Assembly: GCA_002397275.1 (NCBI GenBank)
Contig: DHAA01000094.1
Coordinates: forward strand, 1-56,552
Direction of reading: 5' to 3'
Length of the DNA: 56,552 nucleotides
Source of the DNA: Thermacetogenium sp. UBA4966
Lineage (GTDB): Bacteria > Bacillota > DSM-12270 > Thermacetogeniales > Thermacetogeniaceae
The notes below the pieces were generated by a model. It saw only the letters and a program-made list of their open reading frames with translations. It made no database searches and was not told the origin of the DNA. The position numbers were made by a program, and so were the translations under genes. The number at the start of each line of letters is the position of its first letter. Position 1 is the first letter of the stretch. Positions 18,122 to 26,999 of the stretch are shown here, piece by piece.

Positions 18122-18268
18122 TTAGAGCTTTACGGACTTTTTAATCTCTTCTACCCTGATCGGTTTACCGTCCTGGATGATCACCCTTAATTCACCGAAT
18201 CCAATTTCCATCATAAGTTTTTCGAGTTTTTCAATTTTTGAAATATTCTTTTTGTCATTGGAGTTCAC
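18122..18268 (-). CDS. Small DUF2292 (YezD-like) protein under a cobalamin riboswitch
   Basis: This 48-residue protein starts at a GTG (18268-18266). The sequence includes IEKLEKLMMEIGFGELRVII followed by QDGKPIRVEEIKKSVKL, which matches the DUF2292/YezD family of about 50 residues. GGGGGAGG on the coding strand lies about 6 bases before the GTG; the nearby ATG is out of frame and stops after four codons. It is the first gene behind the cobalamin riboswitch at 18591-18746 and its terminator. YezD-type proteins are uncharacterised but are often found in sulfur or corrinoid regulons. Any downstream gene of this transcription unit has been replaced by the mobile-element scar at 17718-17893. Confidence 0.8.
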   Translation of the reverse strand: MNSNDKKNISKIEKLEKLMMEIGFGELRVIIQDGKPIRVEEIKKSVKL

Positions 18269-18428
18269 CCATTTCCTCCCCCTCATAACATACTGCGATA
18301 ATTCAGAAATTTCCTAACCCTCACCGCTTCGCAGTTTGAAAATGCGTTTTTCACCTCTCCCTTTCAATAACCATGTACCATCTTATGATGTTCCAGCAAC
18401 ACAAAACCGAAGGATCTTTTTAGCGTAG

Positions 18429-18467
18429 TTGGCGTTGATTAGCATCTTAGAGCAGTTACAACGCCAA
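18429..18467. repeat. 9-bp inverted repeat in the DUF2292 leader
   Basis: TTGGCGTTG at 18429-18437 is exactly complementary to CAACGCCAA at 18459-18467 with a 21-base loop. It lies between the riboswitch terminator and the gene. It may be an RNA stem or a protein operator; its role is unknown. Confidence 0.4.
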
Positions 18468-18488
18468 ATTACTCAGGTCTGGTTTAAT

Positions 18489-18515
18489 AAAAAAATCCTA
18501 CCGAAGCAGGATTTT
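18489..18515 (-). terminator. Terminator in the expression platform of the cobalamin riboswitch
   Basis: On the - strand AAAATCCTGC, a TTCG tetraloop and GTAGGATTTTTTT form a compact hairpin with a T run. It lies about 75 bases downstream of the riboswitch aptamer, the usual layout for a transcription OFF switch when cobalamin is bound. Confidence 0.8.
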
Positions 18516-18590
18516 GAACTGCGATGAAAGACCAGTGTGCTAGAAGCAATTAAAAACCCTAACTCCCGCCGAAATTACGATTTTCTTTTT

Positions 18591-18746
18591 CTATGGCAGG
18601 TCTCCTGACTTAAAGCTTCGAACCCTATACCCTTCTCTTCCCGAAATTTTCATTTCAGTGATTTCATCAGAGTAAGGTAGCTTTTACAGTAGCGGGGCTG
18701 TTAAGGATTTTCACCTTATTCCCTATTAATGCCTCGGCAACCATAG
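18591..18746 (-). ncRNA. Cobalamin riboswitch (upstream of DUF2292)
   Basis: CTATGG and CCATAG at the two ends form the closing P1 stem. On the - strand the core reads GGGAATAAGGTGAAAATCC, then AGCCCCGCTACTGTAA and finally AAGTCAGGAGACCTGCC. These are the conserved B12-box and junction sequences of AdoCbl-type cobalamin riboswitches. The aptamer is about 156 bases, with a standard promoter upstream and a terminator downstream. Confidence 0.95.
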
Positions 18747-18769
18747 AACATATTTTATTTTTTACATTC

Positions 18770-18798
18770 ATTTTACTATATGAAAATATATATGTCAA
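18770..18798 (-). promoter_or_regulatory. Promoter for the riboswitch/DUF2292 transcript
   Basis: On the - strand TTGACA (18798-18793) and TAAAAT (18775-18770) are 17 bases apart, a near-consensus housekeeping promoter. Transcription would start about 15-20 bases before the riboswitch. Confidence 0.85.
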
Positions 18799-18900
18799 TT
18801 TTACCGAAATACAGCTTTACGAACCGGTATTTGAACCCTTTCTTCAAATCTCCTCGTTTTTCTGCCTACTCCAACGCATAAATTTTTATCCCCTCTTTAT

Positions 18901-19626
18901 TTATTTTATATATACAGGCTTTGCTTTAGCCTGTGCCGCCTGCAGCAGCTTGTTATCCGCCTTCATCAGCTCAAATGATTCTCCCGGCTTCATAAAAGGC
19001 TGCACAGCCTTTGCTACTATGGGAAACAGCTTTTTCCGGTCTCCTTCGAAATCAATAAGAAATAACTTATGCGGGAAGGCTTCATCTTCTCCCTGCGCCG
19101 ACAGTATCCATGCTCGGGAAACATTCCGCGTGGTTTTGAATAAGCTCTCCAGGGCCTTCTGCAGGCCGATGGGATAATCGGTAGTTATGCTCAGACGAAA
19201 TTTACCCTTATGGTCTGTGCGCTTTAAAGTCATGCCCTCGGTCCAAGCGTCTATTTCGGCAAGCTGCGCATGGCGTAAAAGCAACGCTTTTCCGAAGGGA
19301 TCGATCACGATCCCGGAAAGATGCTGCGGGTCGTCGATAACAATGTGTTTCAGTGTTTCAAAAGGCAACACCGCAACTTTCACGCCGGGAAACGGCCATT
19401 TGGCAAGTTCCTGCGCGGTGGTAAAGGCCGGCAGAAATATTTCGTTTTCCGGAGTATTCAAAACGGCGATTTTGTTATTATCTTGGCCGCAGGGTACTGA
19501 AAAGCGAGCTGACTTCAGTTCTCTGAAAAAACGGCGTTTACCCTCGGAAGAGGGATCCCCCCGCAGCCTCTCCATGCTCTTCACAAGATCAATACCGGAA
19601 TCAAAGTCTGGCATCCTCTCCTTCAT
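18901..19626 (-). CDS. sseB: SseB-family protein
   Basis: The 241-residue protein has an SseB N-terminal domain (about 10-130, with FLPAFTTAQELAKWPF and GIVIDPFGKALLL) and an SseB C-terminal domain (about 140-230). SseB was named for enhanced serine sensitivity in E. coli; members are soluble and of uncertain biochemical function. AAGGAGG is 8 bases before the ATG at 19626. It has its own promoter and a copy of the repeated leader RNA (19758-19874), placing it in the same regulatory group as the surface-protein operons although its function is not obviously related. Confidence 0.8.
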   Translation of the reverse strand: MKERMPDFDSGIDLVKSMERLRGDPSSEGKRRFFRELKSARFSVPCGQDNNKIAVLNTPENEIFLPAFTTAQELAKWPFPGVKVAVLPFETLKHIVIDDPQHLSGIVIDPFGKALLLRHAQLAEIDAWTEGMTLKRTDHKGKFRLSITTDYPIGLQKALESLFKTTRNVSRAWILSAQGEDEAFPHKLFLIDFEGDRKKLFPIVAKAVQPFMKPGESFELMKADNKLLQAAQAKAKPVYIK

Positions 19627-19757
19627 CTATGCCGCCTCCTTATTTTTGTCATATCTTCACTTATCTTTCATTCCTCTTTGGGTAAGTACAACTGCCTGGT
19701 CCAGGTCGGCTGAATGGAGCGGATAAGCTCCTACAGCCGGCTATTCAGTTATACCTG

Positions 19758-19874
19758 TAATGAAAAAGGCACAACCCTATCAAGGGAAACGCCTCCGTTG
19801 TTCGGTCAGCCCATCCTGAACCTGTTACTATTTACTTTATTTACAGCTTATCATATTCCTCTCCTGACTTTCAA
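19758..19874 (-). promoter_or_regulatory. Promoter plus repeated leader RNA (copy 1, upstream of sseB)
   Basis: On the - strand TTGAAA (19874-19869) is followed 17-18 bases on by ATAAGC/TAAGCT (19851-19845). About 40 bases further comes the core TGACCGAACAACGGAGGCG (ending near 19789). A terminator-like stem CCCTTGATAGGG inside GGCGT/GTGCC then runs into TTTTT. The CCG-AACAA-CGG hairpin shares bases with the ascending arm of the terminator, so the two structures compete. The same element occurs at four other places in this window. Confidence 0.65.
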
Positions 19875-19884
19875 TAGTCATATA

Positions 19885-19925
19885 AAAAGTCACGCGCACC
19901 AGGCCCGATCAAGACCTGGTGCGCG
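19885..19925 (-). terminator. Terminator of the 1996-residue surface-protein gene
   Basis: GCGCACCAGG and CCTGGTGCGC form a ten-base-pair stem; TTTTT follows four to five bases later on the - strand. It lies just downstream of the stop at 19931 and overlaps the start of the sseB promoter region. Confidence 0.7.
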
Positions 19926-19930
19926 ATACC

Positions 19931-22900
19931 CTACAAACTGTTTTCCTCTTTTCCTCTCCTGCGGTAGAGATAGCCGCCGGCGGATAAGACGAGCAGCAGG
20001 AACACTGCTATTGTCAGCGCAGAGTTATAATCCCCTGTTGCCGAACCTGTCCTTGCCTGATCTGTCTTAACCTGTTTCCCGTCAGCCGAGGGATTATTCT
20101 GCTCATCTCCCGGAGGATGTGTCGGCTCGGGCTCTGTCCCGATCAATTGGCCCACGACCGCGTATTTGCTCAGGGATTCCACGATGAAGGTCACTTTATC
20201 GCCCTCGATCTTAGACGGCGTGATGTACTCGTATTCTCCGTTGGCCAGCAGGTGGATGATCTTGATATTTTTGTATTTGGCTAAATCAGGTACGGTTATT
20301 GTGATCGCGGCGGTCTCTCCGTTAAGCTGGTAATCCACAAGGCCGTTCTCGGTGAGCCTTTGCAGTGTGAGATCGTATATGTCCAGCACGGTCCTGCCCG
20401 CCCCCAGTGTTTTATCCGCCTCTTCCTTCACGGCTTCACAGTCTTCCCCTCCGCTGATCGGCTCTGCGGTGAGGACGATGTACCAGGGAAGGCCGTCGAT
20501 CTGCACGCCGTTGGAGGTGTGATTGATCTTAGCGGCTTCTTCTTGCAATGCCAAAAGCTTTTTCTTCAGTTTTTTATCAAGCTGTGCCTTTTCTTGGTCA
20601 GAGAGCTGACCAAAGGCTTCGCTCGCTTTGATCAGAGCAGCCAGATCTTCTTCTGATCCGCTGATCGCCGCGGGCAACTCCTCAATCTGTTTCTCCACAT
20701 TTTGAACAGGCTTCAGCAGTTGTGCCAGCGACGCTTCCGCGGCCTGCAGCTGAGCGAGCTTGGTCACCTGGTCCTGCTGTTCTTCGCTCAGGGCGTTGTA
20801 GGCTGCTCTGGCTTCTTCGATCTTCGCTTTGTCCGCCAGGGTAACGGGGTCGCTGATCTTAGCGATCAGCTCGTCAACTTTCTTCGCCTCTGTGTTGAGG
20901 ATAACCAGCTGCGCCTTGGCGTTGGTCAGCGCCTCGCAGGCGGCGTCTATCTCTTCCTGGGTAGCATCCTCTTTGGCGTTGACTGCCTGGGCAGCCTGCA
21001 GCGCCTCTGTGAAGTTCGCCCAGCTCTCTTCAGTATAGCCGACGTTTTCGATCTGCACCGCTTCCGCAAGCAGGGCCTCCAGTTCGCTCTTTTCGATGGG
21101 CGTAGGCTCGTCTCCGGGGTCGAAGGCCCCCATCTCGGTCAGCCTCTCGATGGCCGCGTTGTAATTAGCGACCACTCCCACTGTGAAATAGAGCCTCTGT
21201 TCGCCGCTGAGCGCCTTGTAGTCCGCCTCCGCGGCCAAAACCTGATCGGCTATGGCCTCCATGTTCTCCTCTGTGATCGTCGCGGCGTCGGGGATAGCCT
21301 CCATCAATGTCTTGATCCGCTGGATCTGATCGAAGAAGGCAAGCCTCGCTTCCGCTGCGGTCAGTTTTGTCAGATCCACCTTTTCTTTCTCCGCGGTGTC
21401 GAGCACTTCGAAGATTGTCCTGGCGTACTCGATGGAACTGCGCCGGCTCTCGCAGTTGCCGCTCGTGATCCTCTCGGCGGCGGGAAGGCGAGAGATGACG
21501 CCGTTTGCATAACCAGCGCCGTCGCTGGCACTGATCACGTGCAGCTCGTACCAGGTGCCGGTGTAGTTCCGCGCCTCGGTTTCCTGGTTGTTCATAGAGG
21601 GCCAGGCGTATTCGCCCACTCCGATATAAACGGTGTCTCCAACATGTACAGAGATGGGTTCCGTGCGCTTGTAGAAGGAATTGCCCTCTGTATTACCGGT
21701 GACCTTCTCATTCAGGAAGGCCTTGACAAGATAGTTTTTGTTGGCAGCTGTGGGTGTGATCTTCACGCTGGCGCTGTCGCCGGGGATTACCAGAGCGTAC
21801 TCATAGTTCCCCCCGGGGGCTGCTCCGGAGGCGAATACCGGTGTGATGGTCCCCCCGCTGACCTGTAGCTCCTTGAGGCTGGTGTCGGAGTTTCCCCAGG
21901 TACCGCTGATGTCCTCGCCTAAGTCCTGGGTGAACTGCACATGGATGGTGTCCCCGTTGGTCAGCTCGCCGTTCCGGTAGGAAAATTCGGTTAAGCCGAA
22001 GTTTGTAAACCAGTCGTTGAGGGTACCCATCCAGCCGGAACCCTGTTCGCCGGAGAATTCGCCCAGTTTGCCCCCTCCGGGAGTGACATAGAAATCATCG
22101 CCGTCTCCCTCTACGCTCGCCGGGGCATTGATCGTGGCGAGGTAGCTGATGTCGTAGTTGTCCCAGGCGTCGCCGTAGCTGCCCGCGGTCCATCTGCAGC
22201 CTTTGAGCTGCAACGCCTTGAGCACCGCGGTCATCATCGTGTCTCTCTCGCAGAGATCGTACCAGCCGTCGATGAGCCGTCCATACCAGCCGGGCAGACC
22301 GCCGTGCGAGGCCGCGGAGGTAAACGTCTGGTTTTCCACTATAATGCGCACCCTGCCCACCACAGCGCCGTAGTCGGGAAGCGGCTTGCCGGAGTCCCCC
22401 CCGGTTTGAGCTGAGTCGTCGCTCTCCTGCTTGATGGTCTTCACTATGGCCATGGCGGCCAGGGCGGCCTTGCGGGCTGCGGCGATCTCGTCGGAGTTCG
22501 CAGCGGCATCAATGGCGGCCAGCCCGTTGTTCCTGGCAGCGGTCAGAGCCGGCCAGTTGGACTCGCTGTAATCCGCTTGGCGGTAACCGGCATAGGCTGT
22601 CTCCAAAACAGTACGCGCGGTATCTTTTTCCGTCTGGAGAGTAGCGGCGACCGGACCCCAGGTGACGGTGACCGTCACGTCGTGATAGGGCATGACAAAA
22701 TAGTGATAGGCCGCGGGGAAGCCAACCGTGAAATTCCCCTCCGCATCATATGCGACGCCCTTTTTGGTGCGTATTGTATCAACCCCTGTAGCTTCGACCC
22801 GTTTGACTTCGTAAGGCGTGCCGCCGATCAGGATCGTCCTGCCTTTGACGCCGATATAGCGGGTGGAATCAAGCGAGGTGTCGTCCTCCAGTACGAGGCC

Positions 22901-25900
22901 GCTGGAGAGGATAGCCCACCCCTCTCCGCCGGCGCCGTCTTTAAGGGAATAGGTCGACATATCCAGCATCGGCACAAAGGTAACGGTACTGTCCGGATTG
23001 GCGTTTACGGCGGGAGACTGAGAGGAGCTGTAAATATCTTTTCCGTCAAGATCACGGCGAACGGTTGAGAATTGATAGAGCAACTCGCGGTCGTTGCCCT
23101 CCTGGGCCACATAGGCGGTCATAGCCTCTATGGCTGCCTTTGCCTCAGGGCTATCCGCGGCAACCTCAATCCTCAGCGCGTAGGGATTTTGTTCCGGGAG
23201 TCCGGCATCATAGGCGGCTTTAAGCGCGGCGTATTTAGCGGATTCCAGTCCGGTCAGCCGGCCCTTCTGATAGACGCTCATCTCCTCGTAGCGGCTGAGC
23301 AGATCATCCATTAGGAAGGCGCCGCTCTGCCCTAAGCGATCGGCATCGTCCGGCAGTCGGGAGAGAGTGCTGCGGAATCCCGAAAGCTTTTCCGTATTAT
23401 CCTTGACGGTTTCCTCCTGAATGCCCTTAATGCCGGATATAGCCGTATCCTGCGCCTTCTTTACATCCGCCAGGGTGTCCGCGGCGTCCATCGCGGCAAT
23501 GCCCGCGTCATAAAAGCCGCGCAGCTTCGACCAATCCGCCGCGTTGAAAAAACTCTCGGGATAGGCATTGAATAGCGCGTCCAGTTCTTCTCTCAGCTTG
23601 TTCCGGGCCGCGGCGGTCTGCTCCGGCGATATGCCTTTGACATGGACATATATCGTGTCGCCGGCTATAAGCCCAGGGGCGACCGTTGGCGCGTCGTTCG
23701 CCTCAAGGGAGTAGACGCTCAGGGCGTAATATCCTTCGCCATAGAAGGTATAGGAGAAATTGCCTTCCGCATCGGTGACAACGGCTGTCTTTTTGCCGGC
23801 GGGCAGGACCTCAGCCGCGGTATCTGCCGCCTCCGGGCTGACAAATACGGTCGCCCCCCCGAACGGGAAGGTGTTCCCGGTGTAGTTTTTGAGCAGACAG
23901 AGCGCTGTCACAGCCGATAGTTCCAGAGGCTGCGCGCCGTCCACCTCAATAATCCCCATAACTTTTTGTCCGTTATGCAGAATGGAAGAGCTTTGATAAA
24001 GATTGGTTATATTGACATAATCGAAGTAATCTTCCCCGGTCCCGGATGAATTGGGCTGAGTAGGATGCTCTGCATAGGCCAGCGTGATCTCGTCACCGTC
24101 GTGAAGCTGACGGGCGTCGTCCCCAGGCTCGCTTAAAAATAACGGCATAGTACCCTCCGACAGCAATAAGCCATTGACAAGGGTATAGCGGACGCTACGA
24201 GTCCTGATCCCGCTCGGCAACGAATAAACATCCCTTTCGGAAAAACCGAGTTTGCTCTTCAGATCCGCCATCGTCTTTCCTTCTTCCAGCGTTACCGTGT
24301 ATACGCCGGAGAGGGGCTCAAAAGCGACAGGCGGCGTATACTCTGCATACCGGGCGGCAAAGCCGTCGATCACCTTTACCTTGACGGTGATGGACGCCTT
24401 CTTATCTGTAAGACCAAAATATCCGGACCAAAGGCTCTGATAGACGGTGCTCAAGGCTTGATCCTCACGCGTGCCGAAGTTGTCCGCGTTGAGTTTATCG
24501 GGATTATCCCGAAGATACTCTTGCGCCAGCTTCCGCGCATCTGTGAGCGCCTGCATGCTTTCCGGGGTATAGTTCTCCCCGCTGAGCTGTTCGGGAGCCG
24601 AAAGAGCAAACAGCCGCTTCAGCGTATCATATTTGAACTGCTTATATGGGATTCCATACGGATTTAGGTAGCTTAAACGGTTGGGGGCATCCGCCAGATA
24701 GGCAATTCTATCCGTCAGCTCGGTGTCTGCGCTGGAATTCATCTCCGTGGGATTGCCCTCTTCGTCAAAAAGAGCGTCAAGCAACGCTTCGGCCTCCGCC
24801 AGAGCACTCTGATAAGCCGCCCAGCTTTTCGCTGTGTAGTCGTTTTCATTCTTTGGATTGCTGGGGTGCAGAATGGTGTACAGAGGCGACGGATTGACAT
24901 TTACAGTAAAAATTAGGTTATCAATAGCGGATTTCAGGTTATTTTCCGCGCCGGCGACTTTTTCAAACGTGATATCCGGTTTCAATTCCTTGGTGCTGTC
25001 GTTGTCGATAAACAGTGCTTTGGCCTCGTTGAGAGCCGCTTCCATAACCGCGAAAAAGCTTCTCGGAGATTTTGTAATAGCGATCTTTCCATTATAACGG
25101 TCGTTGGAGCGGTAGACACGACTATCGCCTTCCGCGGCATATGCGGAGGCTTCGTTGATACAATCCCTTATTTTCGACAGATCCACAAATTCATAGGTTT
25201 CCTGCATAACCCAACTGTCGAGCATGCCCTCCGCTGTGGCAATGGCCTTAATCGTCGTTGTAGAGTCCACAGTGATCTCGCCGGTATATAAGAGCGATGC
25301 GCTTGTTGGAGTCGTTCCGTCGGTCGTATAGTGGATAGCCGCGCCCGGAGTCGCCGTACTCAGGCTGAGATGTACGGCATCCCCAAAAACTGCCCCGGCG
25401 GGCGTTGCGGCCGGCATTGCGGCAACGTCGCCCTTCGGTACGGCCAGAATGCAGATCCTCGTTGTACGATTGTGGACCACCACGTTATTCTTGCTGACGC
25501 CGGCCTTAAACGCATAATATTTATAGGAAGCCGAAAAAGCATACGGCGCAAAGGCGGCTTCCAGATCCTCTTGAGAGATGGCCTGCGCTTCGGTCACAGC
25601 GAGCGGGTCGCCCTTTTGGGCCATAGTAACCGCGGCGGCATCCGCGGCGTCAAGGCCGGCCATATATCTGCCGCTGTGTTTTACTTCGGCCACCGGCGAG
25701 TCCGCGATATAAAGAACTGCCTTAGACTTATCAAAAGGTTTTCCGCTGCCCCCAAGCTCGCCGGAAAAGTCCGGCAGCACAAGGCCCTCGCTGAAGTCCA
25801 CCGGCTGAACGGGGGCGTTTTCTTCAGCCAGCGCCGCGGCCGGCAGCAGGCTGAACAGCATAATCAGTGTCAGCAGCAAAGCCAGCGGTTTTCTTACCTG

Positions 25901-25921
25901 TTTTCTTTTCAAGTTTCTCAT
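19931..25921 (-). CDS. Giant wall-associated protein with a DUF4430 (transcobalamin-like) domain, riboswitch controlled
   Basis: This 1996-residue protein has a signal peptide (1-32) and a chitobiase C-terminal-like beta-sandwich (about 168-245, with IHYTTDGTTPT). Several FIVAR-type helical modules follow (near 860-960, 1140-1180, 1620-1690), plus a carboxypeptidase-regulatory-like fold near 660-790. A DUF4430 domain sits at about 1187-1345 with GEQGSGWMGTLNDWF and GDTIHVQFTQDLGEDISG. The C terminus has QARTGSATGD, a membrane segment and RRRGKEENSL, resembling a sortase signal with an unusual motif. DUF4430 is the beta-grasp domain related to the transcobalamin C-terminal domain. A cobalamin riboswitch with terminator and, further upstream, the repeated leader RNA precede it. 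The inferred role is surface capture of cobalamin or a cobalamin carrier. Confidence 0.85.
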   Translation of the reverse strand: MRNLKRKQVRKPLALLLTLIMLFSLLPAAALAEENAPVQPVDFSEGLVLPDFSGELGGSGKPFDKSKAVLYIADSPVAEVKHSGRYMAGLDAADAAAVTMAQKGDPLAVTEAQAISQEDLEAAFAPYAFSASYKYYAFKAGVSKNNVVVHNRTTRICILAVPKGDVAAMPAATPAGAVFGDAVHLSLSTATPGAAIHYTTDGTTPTSASLLYTGEITVDSTTTIKAIATAEGMLDSWVMQETYEFVDLSKIRDCINEASAYAAEGDSRVYRSNDRYNGKIAITKSPRSFFAVMEAALNEAKALFIDNDSTKELKPDITFEKVAGAENNLKSAIDNLIFTVNVNPSPLYTILHPSNPKNENDYTAKSWAAYQSALAEAEALLDALFDEEGNPTEMNSSADTELTDRIAYLADAPNRLSYLNPYGIPYKQFKYDTLKRLFALSAPEQLSGENYTPESMQALTDARKLAQEYLRDNPDKLNADNFGTREDQALSTVYQSLWSGYFGLTDKKASITVKVKVIDGFAARYAEYTPPVAFEPLSGVYTVTLEEGKTMADLKSKLGFSERDVYSLPSGIRTRSVRYTLVNGLLLSEGTMPLFLSEPGDDARQLHDGDEITLAYAEHPTQPNSSGTGEDYFDYVNITNLYQSSSILHNGQKVMGIIEVDGAQPLELSAVTALCLLKNYTGNTFPFGGATVFVSPEAADTAAEVLPAGKKTAVVTDAEGNFSYTFYGEGYYALSVYSLEANDAPTVAPGLIAGDTIYVHVKGISPEQTAAARNKLREELDALFNAYPESFFNAADWSKLRGFYDAGIAAMDAADTLADVKKAQDTAISGIKGIQEETVKDNTEKLSGFRSTLSRLPDDADRLGQSGAFLMDDLLSRYEEMSVYQKGRLTGLESAKYAALKAAYDAGLPEQNPYALRIEVAADSPEAKAAIEAMTAYVAQEGNDRELLYQFSTVRRDLDGKDIYSSSQSPAVNANPDSTVTFVPMLDMSTYSLKDGAGGEGWAILSSGLVLEDDTSLDSTRYIGVKGRTILIGGTPYEVKRVEATGVDTIRTKKGVAYDAEGNFTVGFPAAYHYFVMPYHDVTVTVTWGPVAATLQTEKDTARTVLETAYAGYRQADYSESNWPALTAARNNGLAAIDAAANSDEIAAARKAALAAMAIVKTIKQESDDSAQTGGDSGKPLPDYGAVVGRVRIIVENQTFTSAASHGGLPGWYGRLIDGWYDLCERDTMMTAVLKALQLKGCRWTAGSYGDAWDNYDISYLATINAPASVEGDGDDFYVTPGGGKLGEFSGEQGSGWMGTLNDWFTNFGLTEFSYRNGELTNGDTIHVQFTQDLGEDISGTWGNSDTSLKELQVSGGTITPVFASGAAPGGNYEYALVIPGDSASVKITPTAANKNYLVKAFLNEKVTGNTEGNSFYKRTEPISVHVGDTVYIGVGEYAWPSMNNQETEARNYTGTWYELHVISASDGAGYANGVISRLPAAERITSGNCESRRSSIEYARTIFEVLDTAEKEKVDLTKLTAAEARLAFFDQIQRIKTLMEAIPDAATITEENMEAIADQVLAAEADYKALSGEQRLYFTVGVVANYNAAIERLTEMGAFDPGDEPTPIEKSELEALLAEAVQIENVGYTEESWANFTEALQAAQAVNAKEDATQEEIDAACEALTNAKAQLVILNTEAKKVDELIAKISDPVTLADKAKIEEARAAYNALSEEQQDQVTKLAQLQAAEASLAQLLKPVQNVEKQIEELPAAISGSEEDLAALIKASEAFGQLSDQEKAQLDKKLKKKLLALQEEAAKINHTSNGVQIDGLPWYIVLTAEPISGGEDCEAVKEEADKTLGAGRTVLDIYDLTLQRLTENGLVDYQLNGETAAITITVPDLAKYKNIKIIHLLANGEYEYITPSKIEGDKVTFIVESLSKYAVVGQLIGTEPEPTHPPGDEQNNPSADGKQVKTDQARTGSATGDYNSALTIAVFLLLVLSAGGYLYRRRGKEENSL

Positions 25922-26013
25922 CTCCTATTTTTTGTATTATAGCATCAAATCTAAGTTTTAAGGCAGCGAAAATATTGTACGGTATCCTCACATCCTTCCT
26001 TGCAGGGAATAAT

Positions 26014-26050
26014 AAAAACGGCTGCGTAAAAAATATGATCGTCACAGCCG
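26014..26050 (-). terminator. Terminator in the expression platform of the giant gene's riboswitch
   Basis: On the - strand ACGGCTGTGACGATCA pairs around a short loop with GCAGCCGT followed by TTTTATTATT. It sits between the riboswitch (26105-26307) and the gene, and is closely similar to the terminator at 52651-52694. Confidence 0.8.
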
Positions 26051-26104
26051 TGTTCCTGCCCATCATTGCTTGTCCCCGTTCACCTCAAAGGCGGTAAGCA
26101 ATTC

Positions 26105-26307
26105 TTTTTGTAGGTCTTCTGACTTGCGCTTCAGCAGAGGAAATACCTCTGCCCAATCAGGCTCTGCCTTCCCGGTTTCCCAGTGACCGACTTTCGTCGA
26201 CGAGCCTTGATTATCGGCGCTTACAGCGGCGGTTCCGTCCGGGATTCTCACCCGGTTCCCTTGTTCACCCCCGCGGACTTGTTTGTAGGCCGCAGGGTCA
26301 CAAAAAA
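26105..26307 (-). ncRNA. Cobalamin riboswitch (upstream of the giant surface protein)
   Basis: On the - strand the core reads AGGGAACCGGGTGAGAATCC, then CGGAACCGCCGCTGTAAGCG, and ends GCGCAAGTCAGAAGACC. All conserved cobalamin-riboswitch boxes are present. TTTTTGT and ACAAAAA close the element. Transcription passes from here through the terminator at 26014-26050 into the 1996-residue gene. It is nearly a copy of the riboswitch at 52746-52945, including its terminator, which suggests duplication of the control unit. Confidence 0.96.
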
Positions 26308-26504
26308 ATATATTCTTTTTTGTTTTGTAAAGTTAATCTTTCCGGTGCAGGTCTTGTTTGATCACCCTCTTGTAACTTTTCCTTTTTGTGGAGGCAGGTT
26401 CTTAATTCATGGTAGATTTTTTTACTTGGATTATTAGAAATTTACTGGTATGACTTAGTCCGATGTTACGCATAAACAGGTGGCGATAGTAGCATCCACC
26501 TAGT

Positions 26505-26632
26505 AGTTAAAAGAAGCGCAACCCTATAAAGGGAAGCGCCTCCGTTGTTCGGTCAACTCTATCCTGTCTCATATTTATATCTGGTAAGGTTTGCTTTAAA
26601 AATACCTTAACACATTATTACCCCAATTTCAA
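26505..26632 (-). promoter_or_regulatory. Promoter plus repeated leader RNA (copy 2), upstream of a cobalamin riboswitch
   Basis: On the - strand TTGAAA (26632-26627), a 17-base spacer and TAAGGT (26609-26604) form the promoter. The core TGACCGAACAACGGAGGCG ends near 26538, followed by CTTCCCTTTATAGGGTTGCG and a T-rich end. About 200 bases further downstream the cobalamin riboswitch begins. Two terminator-type switches therefore appear in series on one leader. Confidence 0.65.
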
Positions 26633-26692
26633 TGAATTGTTTGGTAAAGTACAGAAAAATACTCGGCACACCTGATATATTCACAACTATAC

Positions 26693-26878
26693 TTAATTCT
26701 GCCCGTTTTTCAGCTCCAGAACGGCTTTCCGTGTGAAACCGGTAACTTCAGCAATAAGGTCTACCGGCAGGCCTTTTTCCAGTGCTGCCTTGGCGGTTTC
26801 TTTCTTGCCTTCTTCTCGGCCCTTCTCATGCCAACTGGTAGTTATCTGCATGATCGCCTCGGCATCCTTTCTATCCAC
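26693..26878 (-). pseudogene. C-terminal remnant of an Rpn/PD-(D/E)XK transposon-nuclease-like protein
   Basis: The 61-residue frame includes ITTSWHEKGREEGKKETA and VDLIAEVTGFTRKAVLELK. This is the typical tail of Rpn-family recombination-promoting nucleases: a basic/acidic helix, then a short helix-turn-helix-like motif. The nuclease core, normally 200 or more residues ahead, is missing. The call rests on the tail only. Confidence 0.5.
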
Positions 26879-26999
26879 TTTGCTGCTGCCAAAGGCAGTA
26901 TATTAGTATAATACTCCAAAGTAAAGTTTGGCAATTACTTTTAAATTAACTTCTTTTTGCAGAATATAGCGCAACTCTTTGCCGTGGTAATCTTGGCTG

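Noticed and set aside
17926..18144. A 72-residue + frame.
   Set aside because: It has no ribosome site or family pattern and overlaps the end of the DUF2292 gene on the other strand.
19758..19812. The repeated leader considered as a c-di-GMP or preQ1 riboswitch.
   Set aside because: The conserved sequences of those classes are absent; the core TGACCG...CGGAGG does not fit their consensus as I know it.
20702..21868. A 388-residue open frame on the + strand.
   Set aside because: It is antisense to the 1996-residue surface protein, has no family pattern or ribosome site, and the opposite frame has clear FIVAR and DUF4430 domains.
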